Shown one piece after another: positions 28,870-39,039 of a stretch of DNA of 64,000 nucleotides (its first letter is position 1; the number at the start of each line of letters is the position of its first letter). Source of the stretch: Rhodopseudomonas pentothenatexigens (GTDB lineage: Bacteria; Pseudomonadota; Alphaproteobacteria; Rhizobiales; Xanthobacteraceae). Where the stretch lies: assembly GCF_900218015.1 (NCBI RefSeq), contig NZ_UFQQ01000003.1, positions 1 through 64,000 on the forward strand, given 5' to 3'. Both the position numbers and the translations under genes were made by a program. A model generated the notes under the pieces. The model made no database searches. It was not told the DNA's origin and saw only the letters and a program-made list of their open reading frames with translations.

Positions 28870-29520
28870 TTAGACCCGACGCCGGCCCGCTCGAACGGCC
28901 TCGACAATATCGATGGCGGCCCGGACGCCGCCTTCTATATCCAAATAGGAATTATCGAGCAAGACTGCATCCGGTGCTTGCTTGAGCGGCGCCGCCGAGC
29001 GGTTCCTGTCGCGCTCGTCGCGCTTGATGATGTCGGCCAGGATTGCAGCCTCGTCCGCCGGTTCGCCGCGGGACTGCGCCTCCAGGAAGCGACGGTGCGC
29101 GCGGATCTCGGGGGCGGCGACCACGAAGATCTTCACCTCGGCATCCGGACAGATCACCGTGCCGATGTCGCGACCATCCAGTACGGCGCCCGGCAGGGTG
29201 GCGGCGAAAATCTGCTGGAACTCGACCAGGGCGGCGCGGACCTGCGGATGCGCCGACACCACCGACGCAGCCTCACCCACGGTGTGGCTCTTGAGCGCCG
29301 GATCGTCGAATCCCGTCGGGTCGAGCGTGCGCGCGACCTCGGCGGCGCGGACCTCGTCGGTGAGGTCGGCGCCTGCGTCCAGCATGGCCTTGGCGACCGC
29401 GCGGTAGATCAAACCGGTATCGAGGTGACGAAAGCCGTAATGCGCGGCAAGCCGCTTGGCGAGTGTGCCCTTTCCGGACGCAGCCGGTCCGTCGATCGCA
29501 ATAATCATTCTCTGTCGCAT
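28870..29520 (-). CDS. cmk: Cytidylate kinase
   Basis: Phosphorylates CMP/dCMP. The 216-residue product has the P-loop [47 protein letters not shown] and the lid [13 protein letters not shown]. Starts at 29520 ([10 protein letters not shown]) or 29508 (MIIAID) are both possible. The order cmk-rpsA is conserved. The acyltransferase gene begins about 150 bases away on the other strand. Confidence 0.94.
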   Translation of the reverse strand: MRQRMIIAIDGPAASGKGTLAKRLAAHYGFRHLDTGLIYRAVAKAMLDAGADLTDEVRAAEVARTLDPTGFDDPALKSHTVGEAASVVSAHPQVRAALVEFQQIFAATLPGAVLDGRDIGTVICPDAEVKIFVVAAPEIRAHRRFLEAQSRGEPADEAAILADIIKRDERDRNRSAAPLKQAPDAVLLDNSYLDIEGGVRAAIDIVEAVRAGRRRV

Positions 29521-29673
29521 TCCAGGTGCTTGCTACGCCGGCGACGGCAACCGGTCGTCGCGGCGGGGTCAGGGGGCGGTTTGCAGCCGCCAACGACTGG
29601 GTATAAACCCGCGATCCGCCAAAGCCAGCCTTCTTGGCGATTCAGCATCAATCTCTGCCCGGACCCTTCCTGG

Positions 29674-30348
29674 ATGGCCACGCCCGCTTTCGTCAAACGC
29701 ATTACGCGATCTGATGCGGTCCTGTCGCTCGGCGTCAATTTTTCCAAGATCTATTTCAAGTTCGTGATGTGGACCGGCCGATACGACCGGCAAGCCGCTC
29801 CGATCCCCGAGCCTTACATCCTGGCGATGTGGCACGGGCGGCTGATCATGGCGCCGATGCTGCAGACCAAGAGCAAGCCGCTGGTCGCGCTGATCAGCGG
29901 GCATCGCGACGGCAAGATCATCTCCAGGGTCGGGGCCGCGTTCGGGATTCAGACCGCGGTCGGCTCGTCCTCGCGCGGCGGCATGCGGGCGGCGCGCGAA
30001 ATGATGCGGCTTGGAAAGTCCGGCCACAGCCTGTTCGTCACGCCCGATGGCCCGCGCGGCCCCCGCATGCGTATCAACAGTGAGGGCGTTCTCGATATGG
30101 CGCGGCTGACCGGTCTGCCGATCCTGCCGGTGTCGGTCAGCCTGTCGCGCCACAAGCTGTTACGGAGCTGGGACCGGCTGATGCTGCCGGGACTTTTTGC
30201 GAAGGTCGCGATCCGGTTCGGCGAGCCGATCACCGTCGAGACCGGCTCGCAAACCGCAGAGATCGCGGAGCGGCTGCAGGCGGCGCTGACCGCCGCACAG
30301 CAGGAAGCCGACCGGCTGGTCGGCATTCCTCCGGTCGAAGCCGCCTGA
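29674..30348 (+). CDS. DUF374 lysophospholipid acyltransferase-like protein
   Basis: Member of the DUF374/LPLAT-like acyltransferases, 224 residues. Markers are ILAMWHGRLIMAPML (the WH pair matching the family HX4D region), LISGHRDGKIIS, VGSSSRGGMRAAREM, and FVTPDGPRGPRM followed by PILPVSVSLS. It probably acylates a lipid A or phospholipid precursor at the inner membrane; the substrate is unknown. The ATG at 29674 follows a weak GGACCCTTCC region, and the longer open frame upstream is antisense to cmk. It ends 3 bases before the aroA stop, so the genes converge. Confidence 0.82.
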   Translation: MATPAFVKRITRSDAVLSLGVNFSKIYFKFVMWTGRYDRQAAPIPEPYILAMWHGRLIMAPMLQTKSKPLVALISGHRDGKIISRVGAAFGIQTAVGSSSRGGMRAAREMMRLGKSGHSLFVTPDGPRGPRMRINSEGVLDMARLTGLPILPVSVSLSRHKLLRSWDRLMLPGLFAKVAIRFGEPITVETGSQTAEIAERLQAALTAAQQEADRLVGIPPVEAA

Positions 30349-30351
30349 GGT

Positions 30352-31689
30352 TCAGCCGAACTCTGCGCCCAGCCGCCGCATCATCGGGACGAAGTCCGGG
30401 AAGCTGGTGGCGATGAATCCGGTGTCGTCGACCGCCACCGGCCGGTCGGCCGCCAGTCCCATCACCAAGGCCGACATCGCGATGCGATGATCCATGTGGG
30501 TAGCGACCACGCCGCCGCCGGGCACCTGGCCCTTGCCCTCGACGATCAGATCGTCACCGTCGATCTCGACCACGACGCCGTTGACCCGCAGCATCGCCGC
30601 AGTCGCTTCCAGCCGGTCACTTTCCTTGACCCGCAATTCGTGCAGGCCGCGCATCACCGTGGTGCCTTCGGCGAACGCCGCGGCCACTGCCAGCACCAGA
30701 TACTCGTCGATCATCGACGGCGCCCGTTCCGGCGGCACCTCGACGCCCTTCAGCTTCGATCCGCGCACCCGGAAGCTGGCCATCGGCTCGCCGGCATCGC
30801 CTCTGACGTCGCTTTCTTCGATCGAGGCGCCCATTTCGCGCAGCGTCGCGATCAGTCCGGTCCGGAGCGGGTTGGTCATCACGTCGGTCAGCTCGATATC
30901 GGAGCCCGGCACCACCAGCGCCGCCACCATCGGGAAGGCCGCCGACGACGGATCTGCCGGCACCACCACCGGGGCGCCGCGCAATTCCGGCTGGCCGGTT
31001 AACGAAATCTTACGGCCGTGGGCGCCTTCCGGTTCGGTGACGACCGTGGCGCCGAAATGCTGCAGCATCAGCTCGGTGTGGTCGCGGCTGGCCTCGGCCT
31101 CGATTACCGTGGTGATGCCGGGTGCCGACAGGCCGGCGAGCAGCACGGCGGATTTGATCTGCGCCGATGGCACCGGGGTACGGTAGAGGATCGGCAGTGG
31201 ATCGCGGGCGCCCTGCAGGGTCAGCGGCAGCCGGCCGCCTTCGCTGCTCGACACCACTTTGGCGCCCATCAGCTCCAAGGGATCGACGATCCGCCGCATC
31301 GGCCGGCTGCGCAGCGACGCATCGCCATCGAAAGTCGCCACGATCGGCGATCCCGCCACCGCGCCCATCGCCAGCCGGCAGCCGGTGCCGGAATTGCCGA
31401 AATCGAGCGGGATTTCCGGAGCCGCGAAACCGGCCACGCCGACGCCGTGAACGCGCCATTCGCAGTCGCCGGTCCGCTCCACCTTGGCGCCGAGTGCGCG
31501 CATCGCCTTGGCGGTGTTGAGAACGTCTTCGCCCTCGAGCAAGCCGGAGATTCGGGTCTCGCCGATCGCCAGCGCTCCGAGAATCAGCGCCCGGTGCGAG
31601 ATCGACTTGTCGCCCGGGACGCGTGCGGTGCCGCGCAGGGCGCCGCTCTTGCGCGCCTGCAGCGGCGTCGGCTGGTTCGAATCGGTCAA
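30352..31689 (-). CDS. aroA: 3-phosphoshikimate 1-carboxyvinyltransferase (EPSP synthase)
   Basis: Shikimate-pathway enzyme and glyphosate target, 445 residues if begun at the TTG at 31689 ([15 protein letters not shown]). Signatures: [57 protein letters not shown] and [16 protein letters not shown]. The form with Ala in the GNSGTG-to-SRPM region is typical of alphaproteobacterial class II enzymes such as CP4. The first ATG at 31758 would add 23 residues rich in Arg/Ala that look untranslated, so TTG is preferred. Confidence 0.93.
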   Translation of the reverse strand: MTDSNQPTPLQARKSGALRGTARVPGDKSISHRALILGALAIGETRISGLLEGEDVLNTAKAMRALGAKVERTGDCEWRVHGVGVAGFAAPEIPLDFGNSGTGCRLAMGAVAGSPIVATFDGDASLRSRPMRRIVDPLELMGAKVVSSSEGGRLPLTLQGARDPLPILYRTPVPSAQIKSAVLLAGLSAPGITTVIEAEASRDHTELMLQHFGATVVTEPEGAHGRKISLTGQPELRGAPVVVPADPSSAAFPMVAALVVPGSDIELTDVMTNPLRTGLIATLREMGASIEESDVRGDAGEPMASFRVRGSKLKGVEVPPERAPSMIDEYLVLAVAAAFAEGTTVMRGLHELRVKESDRLEATAAMLRVNGVVVEIDGDDLIVEGKGQVPGGGVVATHMDHRIAMSALVMGLAADRPVAVDDTGFIATSFPDFVPMMRRLGAEFG

Positions 31690-31832
31690 GATTGTGGTCC
31701 CCTCGCGGCTGCGGGTGATTCGGCTCGGCGCCGCGGCCCGCTTCGCGGCCTTCGGCATAAACCGCTATTGACAGCGGCGTGCCAACTAGCCAAGTGAAGC
31801 ACCGTTTTTCAAGAAATCCCAAGGTTGCACAA

Positions 31833-32237
31833 GTGGCGAAATCCGATCTCGGAACCAAACGTATTTGCCCGACGACGGGCAAAAAGTTCTACGATCTGAA
31901 CAAGAACCCCGTGATCTCGCCCTACACCGGCGAGGTGGTGCCGATCGCACCGGTCGCGGCGCCGCGCACTCGTGCCGACCAGCGCCCCACCGCCAGCGCG
32001 GACACCGAGGCGCCCGAGGCGATGGAGGCCGAAGAGCTGGTGTCGCTGGAAGAGGCCGATGCCGAGGAGAATACCGGCAAGGTCAAGGCGGTGGTTCCGG
32101 AATCCGAGGACGACATCGAGATCGACGAAACGATCGACGACGATGACGACGATTCGACCTTCATCGCCGATGAGGAAGAAGAGGACGAAGACGTCACCGA
32201 CATCATTGGTGACGTTTCTGGCGATGAGGAGACTTGA
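31833..32237 (+). CDS. TIGR02300 (FYDLN) acidic protein
   Basis: Protein of unknown function, 134 residues from the GTG at 31833. The N-terminus VAKSDLGTKRICPTTGKKFY followed by DLNKNPVISPYTGEVVP is the diagnostic block of the alphaproteobacterial TIGR02300 family and looks like a zinc ribbon with most Cys lost. The rest is very acidic, with runs of D and E near the C-terminus, and probably disordered. A GTG 54 bases upstream would add 18 residues not seen in the family. It diverges from aroA. Confidence 0.85.
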   Translation: MAKSDLGTKRICPTTGKKFYDLNKNPVISPYTGEVVPIAPVAAPRTRADQRPTASADTEAPEAMEAEELVSLEEADAEENTGKVKAVVPESEDDIEIDETIDDDDDDSTFIADEEEEDEDVTDIIGDVSGDEET

Positions 32238-32306
32238 GATCGTCGCCGATATGTGATCAACGATTGCCGCGCGGCGAATTTGATTTGCGCCGCGCACCCA
32301 GGGTCA

Positions 32307-32382
<76 letters not shown>

Positions 32383-32580
32383 GCCTTCGCTTGCTTCGCA
32401 AGCTTCGGCTCGGCAAGCCCGGAAACCTATCGTGGCGAAGCAAGCGAAGGCTGCCGCGGCGTAGCCCGAAGGGCGAAGCCGGGCCACGAGCACGCAAGCT
32501 TCGGCTCGGCAAGCCCGGAAACCTATCGTGGCGAAGCAAGCGAAGGCTGCCGCGGCGTAGCCCGAAGGGCGAAGCCGGGC
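32383..32580. repeat. 88-bp tandem direct repeat with inverted arms after tRNA-Ala
   Basis: Two identical 88-bp copies (32397-32484 and 32493-32580) lie 96 bases apart, separated by 8 bases. A 17-base arm, GCCTTCGCTTGCTTCGC (32383-32399), has exact reverse complements inside each copy (32435-32451 and 32531-32547), so alternative large hairpins can form. The array starts directly at the tRNA 3' end and ends 55 bases before the GIY-YIG gene. Confidence 0.9.
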
Positions 32581-32635
32581 TAAATTCGCTTCATTGTCTC
32601 GAATCGATTTCGAGCGCCTTAGCGCGGGGTGCTCA

Positions 32636-32872
32636 ATGAAATACGTTTACATTCTTCAAAGCGAAGTTTCTGAGCGCTTCTACGTCGGCATCACTGACGA
32701 TTTGCCTGCGCGAATTCGCAAGCATAACGCCGGTGAGGTGCCGCATACGTCGAAATTCCGTCCGTGGAGGCTGAAGACGTACATTGCCTTTAGTGACCCC
32801 CGCCAGGCTTTCGCTTTTGAAAAGTATCTGAAGTCCGCGTCCGGGCGGGCGTTTGCAAAAAAGCGTCTTTGA
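32636..32872 (+). CDS. Small GIY-YIG nuclease-domain protein
   Basis: Single-domain GIY-YIG protein of 78 residues, UPF0213/YhbQ-like. It shows KYVYILQSE and FYVGITDD (the GIY and YIG halves), the Arg in RIRKHNAGE, and Glu in AFAFEKYLKSASGRAFAKKRL, which could complete the catalytic set. Upstream in-frame ATG at 32594 is not conserved-looking. Family members are structure-selective or uncharacterised nucleases; many stand next to repeats. Here an 88-bp tandem repeat lies just upstream. Confidence 0.85.
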   Translation: MKYVYILQSEVSERFYVGITDDLPARIRKHNAGEVPHTSKFRPWRLKTYIAFSDPRQAFAFEKYLKSASGRAFAKKRL

Positions 32873-32917
32873 GAGGTAAGTTCTCCGCTCCTGCAAAGCT
32901 TCGGTAAGAAAGCCCGT

Positions 32918-34123
32918 ATGACCCCTGCATTGAATTCCGGCGCGATTGCCGGTCTGCGCGTGATCGATCTGTCGCGCGTGCTCGGCGGCCCGTACTGCAC
33001 CCAGATCCTCGCCGACCACGGCGCCGACGTCATCAAGGTCGAACCGCCGGCTGGCGACGAGACCCGCGACTGGGGCCCGCCGTTCCACGACGACGACGCG
33101 GCGTATTTCATCGGCACCAACCGCAACAAGCGTTCGATCGGCCTCGACCTCGCCTCCGAGGGCGGCCGCACCGTGCTGATGAAGATGCTCGAAGACGCCG
33201 ACGTGATGATCGAGAACTTCAAGCCGGGCACGCTCGACAAATGGGGCATCGGCAACGACGTGCTGCGGGCGAAATTTCCGCAGCTGGTGCATTGCCGGAT
33301 TTCGGGCTTCGGCGGCGACGGCCCGCACGGCGGCCATCCCGGCTACGACGCCATCATCCAGTCGATGGTCGGCCTGATGGAATCGACCGGCACGCCGGAT
33401 TCTGGCCCTACCCGCATCGGCGTCGCGCTGGTCGACATGTCGACCGGACTCTACGCCTGCGTCGGCATCCTGATGGCGCTGTTGGAGCGGCAGAAGTCGG
33501 GGCTCGGCCAGTTCGTCGAGGCGACGCTGTTCGAGACCGGCCTCGCCATCATGCATCCGCACACGGCGAACTTCTTCATGCACGGCAAGCCGCCGGCGCG
33601 TACCGGCAACGAGCATCCGAATCTGTATCCGTATTCGGTGTTCGCGGCGCGCGACGGCAACATCTTCATGGGCGTCGGCAACGACGGCACCTTCCGCAAG
33701 CTGTGCCGCGAACTCGGCAAGCCGGAGCTCGGCACCGATCCGCGCTTCGCTCGCAACCGCGACCGCGTCGTCAACCGCGCGGAGCTGCGCGCCGAGCTGG
33801 AGGCGATCCTCGCCAATCACGACGCCGAGCCGCTGTGCCGCAAGCTGCTCGCCGCCGGTCTGCCGGCCGGGCCGGTGCAGGCGATCGACAAGGCGCTCGC
33901 CAGCGAGCACGTCAAGTACCGCGGCGATATCATCGAGAAGGACTGGTACAGGGGCGTCGCTTCGCCGATCCGGTTCGACCGCACCAAGGCGTCGTTGCGC
34001 GGCGTGCCGCCGAAGTTCAGCGAGCACGCGGGAGAGGTGCTTGGGGAGTTCGGCTATTCGGCTGACGACATCTCCAAACTGGTCGCCGACGGCATCGTCA
34101 GCGGCCCGGAGCGCAAGCGCTGA
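32918..34123 (+). CDS. CaiB/BaiF-family CoA transferase
   Basis: Class III CoA transferase, 401 residues. The N-terminus GLRVIDLSRVLGGPYCTQILADHGADVIKVE is split here as GLRVIDLSRVLGGPYCTQ and the downstream ADVIKVEPP; the nucleophilic Asp lies in LVDMSTGLYA. Other family blocks are NRNKRSIGLDL, PYDAII-like GYDAIIQSMVGLMESTG and the C-terminal KYRGDI. The acyl substrate cannot be told from sequence. It lies 45 bases after the GIY-YIG gene and 236 bases before ugpB, and the Pho box in between suggests it is not part of the ugp unit. Confidence 0.9.
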   Translation: MTPALNSGAIAGLRVIDLSRVLGGPYCTQILADHGADVIKVEPPAGDETRDWGPPFHDDDAAYFIGTNRNKRSIGLDLASEGGRTVLMKMLEDADVMIENFKPGTLDKWGIGNDVLRAKFPQLVHCRISGFGGDGPHGGHPGYDAIIQSMVGLMESTGTPDSGPTRIGVALVDMSTGLYACVGILMALLERQKSGLGQFVEATLFETGLAIMHPHTANFFMHGKPPARTGNEHPNLYPYSVFAARDGNIFMGVGNDGTFRKLCRELGKPELGTDPRFARNRDRVVNRAELRAELEAILANHDAEPLCRKLLAAGLPAGPVQAIDKALASEHVKYRGDIIEKDWYRGVASPIRFDRTKASLRGVPPKFSEHAGEVLGEFGYSADDISKLVADGIVSGPERKR

Positions 34124-34145
34124 TCACCGTCGCTCCGGCAGCGAT

Positions 34146-34178
34146 GGCGACCGCCGTCTGCGTCGGCGACCGCCGTCT
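34146..34178 (+). repeat. Pair of 14-bp direct repeats upstream of ugpB
   Basis: GGCGACCGCCGTCT occurs at 34146-34159 and 34165-34178, 19 bases apart, just after the CoA-transferase stop. It could be an operator or a chance slippage duplication. Confidence 0.4.
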
Positions 34179-34283
34179 CTCCCGCAACCAATACCGTGGT
34201 GCAATGCGTCTCGCACTGCACCACGAGGTTTTTGCCGCGGCCACGATGCGGTCACTTCCCCAACCGCCCGGCCCTCCCTTATA

Positions 34284-34301
34284 CGGTCATGTGTCTGTCA
34301 T
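34284..34301 (+). promoter_or_regulatory. Pho box upstream of ugpB
   Basis: CGGTCATGTGTCTGTCAT matches the 18-base PhoB box (two CTGTCAT half-sites 11 bases apart) at 15 of 18 positions; the second half-site is perfect. It lies 58 bases before the ugpB ATG, a suitable place for activation. Ugp systems are classic Pho-regulon members, so the site supports phosphate control of this operon. Confidence 0.7.
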
Positions 34302-34359
34302 TCAGCACTGCTACCCGCGCCACAACCACCACAGTGACGTGCCCAACCGGGAGGTTTTC

Positions 34360-35688
34360 ATGGCATTTCGATCCTTTGGCCTGACCGCGGCCGCCGCGAC
34401 GGCGATCGCCGCGACGCTGACGCTGGCTGCGCCGGCGCATGCGGTCACCGAGATACAGTGGTGGCACGCGATGACCGGCGGCAACAACGACGTCATCGTC
34501 AAGCTGGCCAACGACTTCAATGCCGCCCAGAGCGACTACAAGGTGGTGCCGACCTACAAGGGCGGCTACGCCGACACCATGAACGCCGGCATCGCCGCGT
34601 TCCGTGCCGGCAACGCGCCGCACATCCTTCAGGTGTTCGAAGTCGGCACCGCCACCATGATGGCCGCCACCGGCGCGGTGAAGCCCGTTTACAAGCTGAT
34701 GCAGGAGACCGGCGAACCGTTCGATCCCAAGGCGTATCTGCCGGCGATCACCGGCTACTACTCGACCTCCAAGGGTGAGATGCTGTCGTTCCCGTTCAAC
34801 TCCTCGTCGATGGTGATGTGGGTCAATCTCGACGCGTTGAAGAAAGCGAACATCGCCGAGATTCCGAAGACCTGGCCCGAGGTGTTCGACGACGCCAAGA
34901 AACTGAAAGCGGCCGGCTACGCCACCTGCGGCTTCTCCACCGCGTGGGTCACCTGGGCCAATCTCGAGCAGCTCTCCGCTTGGCACAACGTGCCGCTGGC
35001 CACCAAGGCCAACGGTCTCGACAGCTTCGACACCAAGCTCGAATTCAACGGCCCGGTGCAGGTCAACCATCTGCAGAAGCTGATCGAATTGCAGAAGGAC
35101 AAGACCTACGACTATTCCGGCCGCACCAATACCGGCGAAGGGCGCTTCACCTCGGGCGAATGCCCGCTGTTCCTGACCTCGTCGGGCTTCTTCGGCAACG
35201 TCAAGTCGCAGGCCAAGTTCAACTGGACCAACGCGCCGATGCCGTATTATCCGGACGTCAAGGGCGCGCCGCAGAATTCGATCATCGGCGGCGCCTCGCT
35301 GTGGGTGATGGGCGGCAAGAAAGCCGACGAGTACAAGGGCGTCGCCAAGTTCCTGGCGTTCCTGTCGGACACTGACCGCCAGGTCGCGATCCACAAGGCT
35401 TCCGGCTACCTGCCGATCACCAAGGCGGCCTATGAGAAAGCCAAGGCCGAGGGCTTCTACAAGGAGCAGCCGTTCCTCGAAACTCCGATCAAGGAGCTGA
35501 CCAACAAGCCGCCGACCGAGAATTCGCGCGGCCTGCGTCTCGGCAACATGGTGCAGCTCCGCGAAGTCTGGGCCGAGGAGATCGAGCAGGCACTGGCCGG
35601 CAAGAAGACCGCCAAGGAAGCGCTCGACGCCGCGGTCGAACGCGGCAACGCGATGCTGCGGCAGTTCGAGAAGACGGCGGTGAGATAG
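34360..35688 (+). CDS. ugpB: sn-glycerol-3-phosphate ABC transporter binding protein
   Basis: Periplasmic substrate-binding protein for glycerol-3-phosphate and its diesters, 442 residues. A Sec signal peptide covers about residues 1-28 (MAFRSFGLTAAAATAI... ending APAHA). UgpB markers follow: EIQWWHAMTGG, YKGGYADTMNAGIAAFRAG, FPFNSSSMVMW, TSSGFFGNVK and RGLRLGNMVQLREVWAEE. The ATG has GGGAGG upstream; the frame runs open to 34144 without family resemblance. It begins the Pho-box-led ugp operon, but ugpA lies 489 bases away because of an inserted DUF559 unit. Confidence 0.94.
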   Translation: MAFRSFGLTAAAATAIAATLTLAAPAHAVTEIQWWHAMTGGNNDVIVKLANDFNAAQSDYKVVPTYKGGYADTMNAGIAAFRAGNAPHILQVFEVGTATMMAATGAVKPVYKLMQETGEPFDPKAYLPAITGYYSTSKGEMLSFPFNSSSMVMWVNLDALKKANIAEIPKTWPEVFDDAKKLKAAGYATCGFSTAWVTWANLEQLSAWHNVPLATKANGLDSFDTKLEFNGPVQVNHLQKLIELQKDKTYDYSGRTNTGEGRFTSGECPLFLTSSGFFGNVKSQAKFNWTNAPMPYYPDVKGAPQNSIIGGASLWVMGGKKADEYKGVAKFLAFLSDTDRQVAIHKASGYLPITKAAYEKAKAEGFYKEQPFLETPIKELTNKPPTENSRGLRLGNMVQLREVWAEEIEQALAGKKTAKEALDAAVERGNAMLRQFEKTAVR

Positions 35689-35720
35689 TTATTTCGCAGC
35701 ACGCTCTCTATCCCCCCTGC

Positions 35721-35758
35721 CCCCCGCTCTTGCGGCGGGGAGGGGTCGGGGGTGGGGG
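35721..35758. repeat. Left inverted repeat of DUF559 unit A
   Basis: A 38-base element with a hairpin part (CCCCGC...GCGGGG) and a G-rich tail (GAGGGGTCGGGGGTGGGGG) pointing toward the DUF559 gene. It matches the reverse complement of 36125-36162 at 37 of 38 positions. Confidence 0.9.
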
Positions 35759-35778
35759 TGCCCCAGGCACGAACGCTG

Positions 35779-36174
35779 ATGGCACGCACGGTTGACCAGC
35801 GGATCGAACGAGCTAGGAGCCTTCGTCAAAATCCGACGGACGCCGAGCGGAAGCTGTGGCAGCGACTGCGTCGATCCGCCTTCAGCGAGGTTCATTTCCG
35901 CCGCCAGGCGACGATCGGGCCTTACTACGCAGACTTCGCCTGCCATGCCCTCCGCCTCGTCATCGAACTCGATGGAGGCCAGCACGCAGAATCAGCCGCC
36001 GATGTAGTCCGAACCAGCTATCTCCATGCGGCGGGCTATCGCGTTTTGCGTTTCTGGAATAACGATGTCCTGAACAACATCGACGGTGTGATGCAGACGA
36101 TCGTAGACGCCGTCCGCGCGGCTCCCCCCACCCCCGACCCCTCACCGCCGCAAGAGCGGGGGGAGGGGAGTTAA
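35779..36174 (+). CDS. DUF559 endonuclease-like protein (unit A)
   Basis: Single-domain PD-(D/E)XK nuclease-like protein (DUF559, related in fold to Vsr), 131 residues from the ATG at 35779. Seen: RQNPTDAERKLWQRLR, FRRQATIGPYYADFAC and LVIELDGGQHAE, where Asp of ADFAC and Glu/Asp of IELDGG form the presumed metal site. Then RVLRFWNNDVLNN. The last 16 or so codons (PTPDPSPPQERGEGS) are the flanking repeat read through. An earlier GTG at 35752 lies in the left repeat. It sits between ugpB and ugpA, codirectional, and its stop is 3 bases before the ugpA ATG. Function unknown. Confidence 0.85.
   Translation: MARTVDQRIERARSLRQNPTDAERKLWQRLRRSAFSEVHFRRQATIGPYYADFACHALRLVIELDGGQHAESAADVVRTSYLHAAGYRVLRFWNNDVLNNIDGVMQTIVDAVRAAPPTPDPSPPQERGEGS
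36125..36162. repeat. Right inverted repeat of DUF559 unit A
   Basis: Mirror copy of 35721-35758 (37 of 38 bases). It overlaps the 3' end of the DUF559 reading frame. The purine-rich end just beyond it (GGGGAGGGGAG, to 36170) lies 7 bases before the ugpA ATG and can act as its ribosome binding site. Confidence 0.9.
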
Positions 36175-36177
36175 CGC

Positions 36178-37059
36178 ATGCTCAAGCACGCCGTCTTTCA
36201 ATCCAAGTTCCTGCCCTACCTGCTGGTGCTGCCGCAGGTCGCGGTGGTGCTGGTGTTCTTCTATTGGCCCGCCGTTCAGGCGGTGATCCAGTCGTTTCTG
36301 CTGCAGGACGCATTCGGGTTGTCGACCGTGTTCGTGTGGTTCGACAATTATCGCGAGCTGCTGGAGCAACCCGATTATTATGCCGCGATCGTCCGCACCT
36401 TCGCCTTCTCCTTTGCGATCGCCCTGTCGTCGCTGTCTTTGGCGCTGCTGCTTGCGGTGATGGCGGACCGGCCGCTGCGCGGATCGACCTTCTATCGCAC
36501 CATGCTGATCTGGCCCTACGCGGTGGCGCCGCCGGTGGTCGGCGTGCTGTGGGTGTTCATGCTCAATCCCTCGCTCGGCGTGATCGCCCACGGGCTGCGC
36601 GCGCTCGGCGTCGACTGGAATCCGCTGCTCGACGGCGATCAGGCGGCGCTGCTGATCGTGCTCGCCGCGGCGTGGAAGCAGATCTCCTACAATTTCCTGT
36701 TCTTCCTCGCGGGGCTGCAGGCGATCCCGTCGAGCGTCATCGAGGCGGCGGCGATCGACGGCGCCCGGCCGATGCGCCGGTTCTGGACCATCATTTTTCC
36801 GCTGCTGTCGCCGACGATCTTCTTTCTGGTGATCGTCAACGTGGTGTATGCGTTCTTCGATACGTTCGGCATCATCGACACCATGACCCGCGGCGGCCCG
36901 GCGAAAGCCACCGAGACGTTGGTCTACAAGGTGTACCAGGACGGTCTGCTCGGATCGAACCTCGGCAGCTCGGCGGCCCAATCGGTAATCCTGATGGCGA
37001 TCGTGATCGCACTGACGGCGATCCAGTTCCGTTTCGTCGAGCGCAGGGTGAACTATTGA
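36178..37059 (+). CDS. ugpA: sn-glycerol-3-phosphate ABC transporter permease UgpA
   Basis: Inner-membrane permease of 293 residues with about six hydrophobic segments and the ABC permease coupling loop [20 protein letters not shown]. The start [18 protein letters not shown] is typical of UgpA. Its ribosome binding site appears to be the purine-rich edge of the DUF559-flanking repeat. The stop shares a base with the ugpE start (TGATG). Confidence 0.93.
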   Translation: MLKHAVFQSKFLPYLLVLPQVAVVLVFFYWPAVQAVIQSFLLQDAFGLSTVFVWFDNYRELLEQPDYYAAIVRTFAFSFAIALSSLSLALLLAVMADRPLRGSTFYRTMLIWPYAVAPPVVGVLWVFMLNPSLGVIAHGLRALGVDWNPLLDGDQAALLIVLAAAWKQISYNFLFFLAGLQAIPSSVIEAAAIDGARPMRRFWTIIFPLLSPTIFFLVIVNVVYAFFDTFGIIDTMTRGGPAKATETLVYKVYQDGLLGSNLGSSAAQSVILMAIVIALTAIQFRFVERRVNY

Positions 37060-37907
37060 TGGTCGAGCACCGGAAGTTCGGAAATCTGGTGCCGCATCTG
37101 ATCCTGTGGATCGGCGTCGCGGTCGTGGCGTTTCCGGTCTATCTAGCCTTCGTCGCCTCGACTCAGGACAACGCCACCATCGCCAACGGCCAGATGTCGC
37201 TGCTGCCGGGCGACCATTTTCTCGAGACCTACTATAAGACGATCTTCGTCGGCTCGTCGGGCACCACCCGCGAGCCGGTCGCCAGCATGCTGTTCAACTC
37301 CTTCGTGATGGCGATGTCGATCGCGCTCGGCAAGATCGCGATATCGATCATCTCGGCGTTCGCGATCGTGTATTTCCGCTTCCCGTTCCGGATGTCGATT
37401 TTCTGGCTGATCTTCATCACTCTGATGCTGCCGGTCGAGGTCAGGATCTATCCGACCTACAAGATCGCCGCCGATCTCAATCTGCTCGACAGCTATGCGG
37501 GGCTGGCGCTGCCGCTGATCGCGTCGGCGACGGCGACCCTGCTGTTCCGGCAGTTCTTCATGACGGTGCCGGACGAGCTGCTGGAGGCCTCCCGGATCGA
37601 CGGCGCCGGGCCGCTGCGGTTTTTCTGGGATACGCTGCTGCCGCTGTCGCGCACCAACATGGCGGCGCTGTTCGTGATCTTGTTCATCCTCGGCTGGAAT
37701 CAATATCTGTGGCCGCTGCTGATCACCACGCGTGACGACATGCAGACCATCCAGATCGGTATCCGCAAGATGATCGTCACCTCCGACGCGCTCACCGAAT
37801 GGCCGGTGGTGATGGCGACGGCCGTGCTGGCGATGCTGCCGCCGGTCGCGGTGGTGGTGCTGATGCAGAAGCTGTTCGTGCGCGGTCTGGTCGAGACGGA
37901 GAAGTAA
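37059..37907 (+). CDS. ugpE: sn-glycerol-3-phosphate ABC transporter permease UgpE
   Basis: Second permease, 282 residues, six predicted membrane helices. It has the UgpE-like start [19 protein letters not shown], the periplasmic segment after [10 protein letters not shown], and the coupling loop [20 protein letters not shown]. The ATG overlaps the ugpA stop by one base; ugpC follows after two bases. Together with UgpA it forms the transport channel. Confidence 0.93.
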   Translation: MVEHRKFGNLVPHLILWIGVAVVAFPVYLAFVASTQDNATIANGQMSLLPGDHFLETYYKTIFVGSSGTTREPVASMLFNSFVMAMSIALGKIAISIISAFAIVYFRFPFRMSIFWLIFITLMLPVEVRIYPTYKIAADLNLLDSYAGLALPLIASATATLLFRQFFMTVPDELLEASRIDGAGPLRFFWDTLLPLSRTNMAALFVILFILGWNQYLWPLLITTRDDMQTIQIGIRKMIVTSDALTEWPVVMATAVLAMLPPVAVVVLMQKLFVRGLVETEK

Positions 37908-37909
37908 TC

Positions 37910-39010
<1,101 letters not shown>

Positions 39011-39039
39011 GCTCCTGGTGGAATTCACCGTTCCGGCTT

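Noticed and set aside
32397-32580. Possible CRISPR array
   Set aside because: Only two 88-bp copies with an 8-base spacer and no cas genes; repeat length and spacing do not fit.
35752-35778. GTG start for DUF559 unit A
   Set aside because: It lies in the flanking repeat; the ATG at 35779 starts just before the conserved core.
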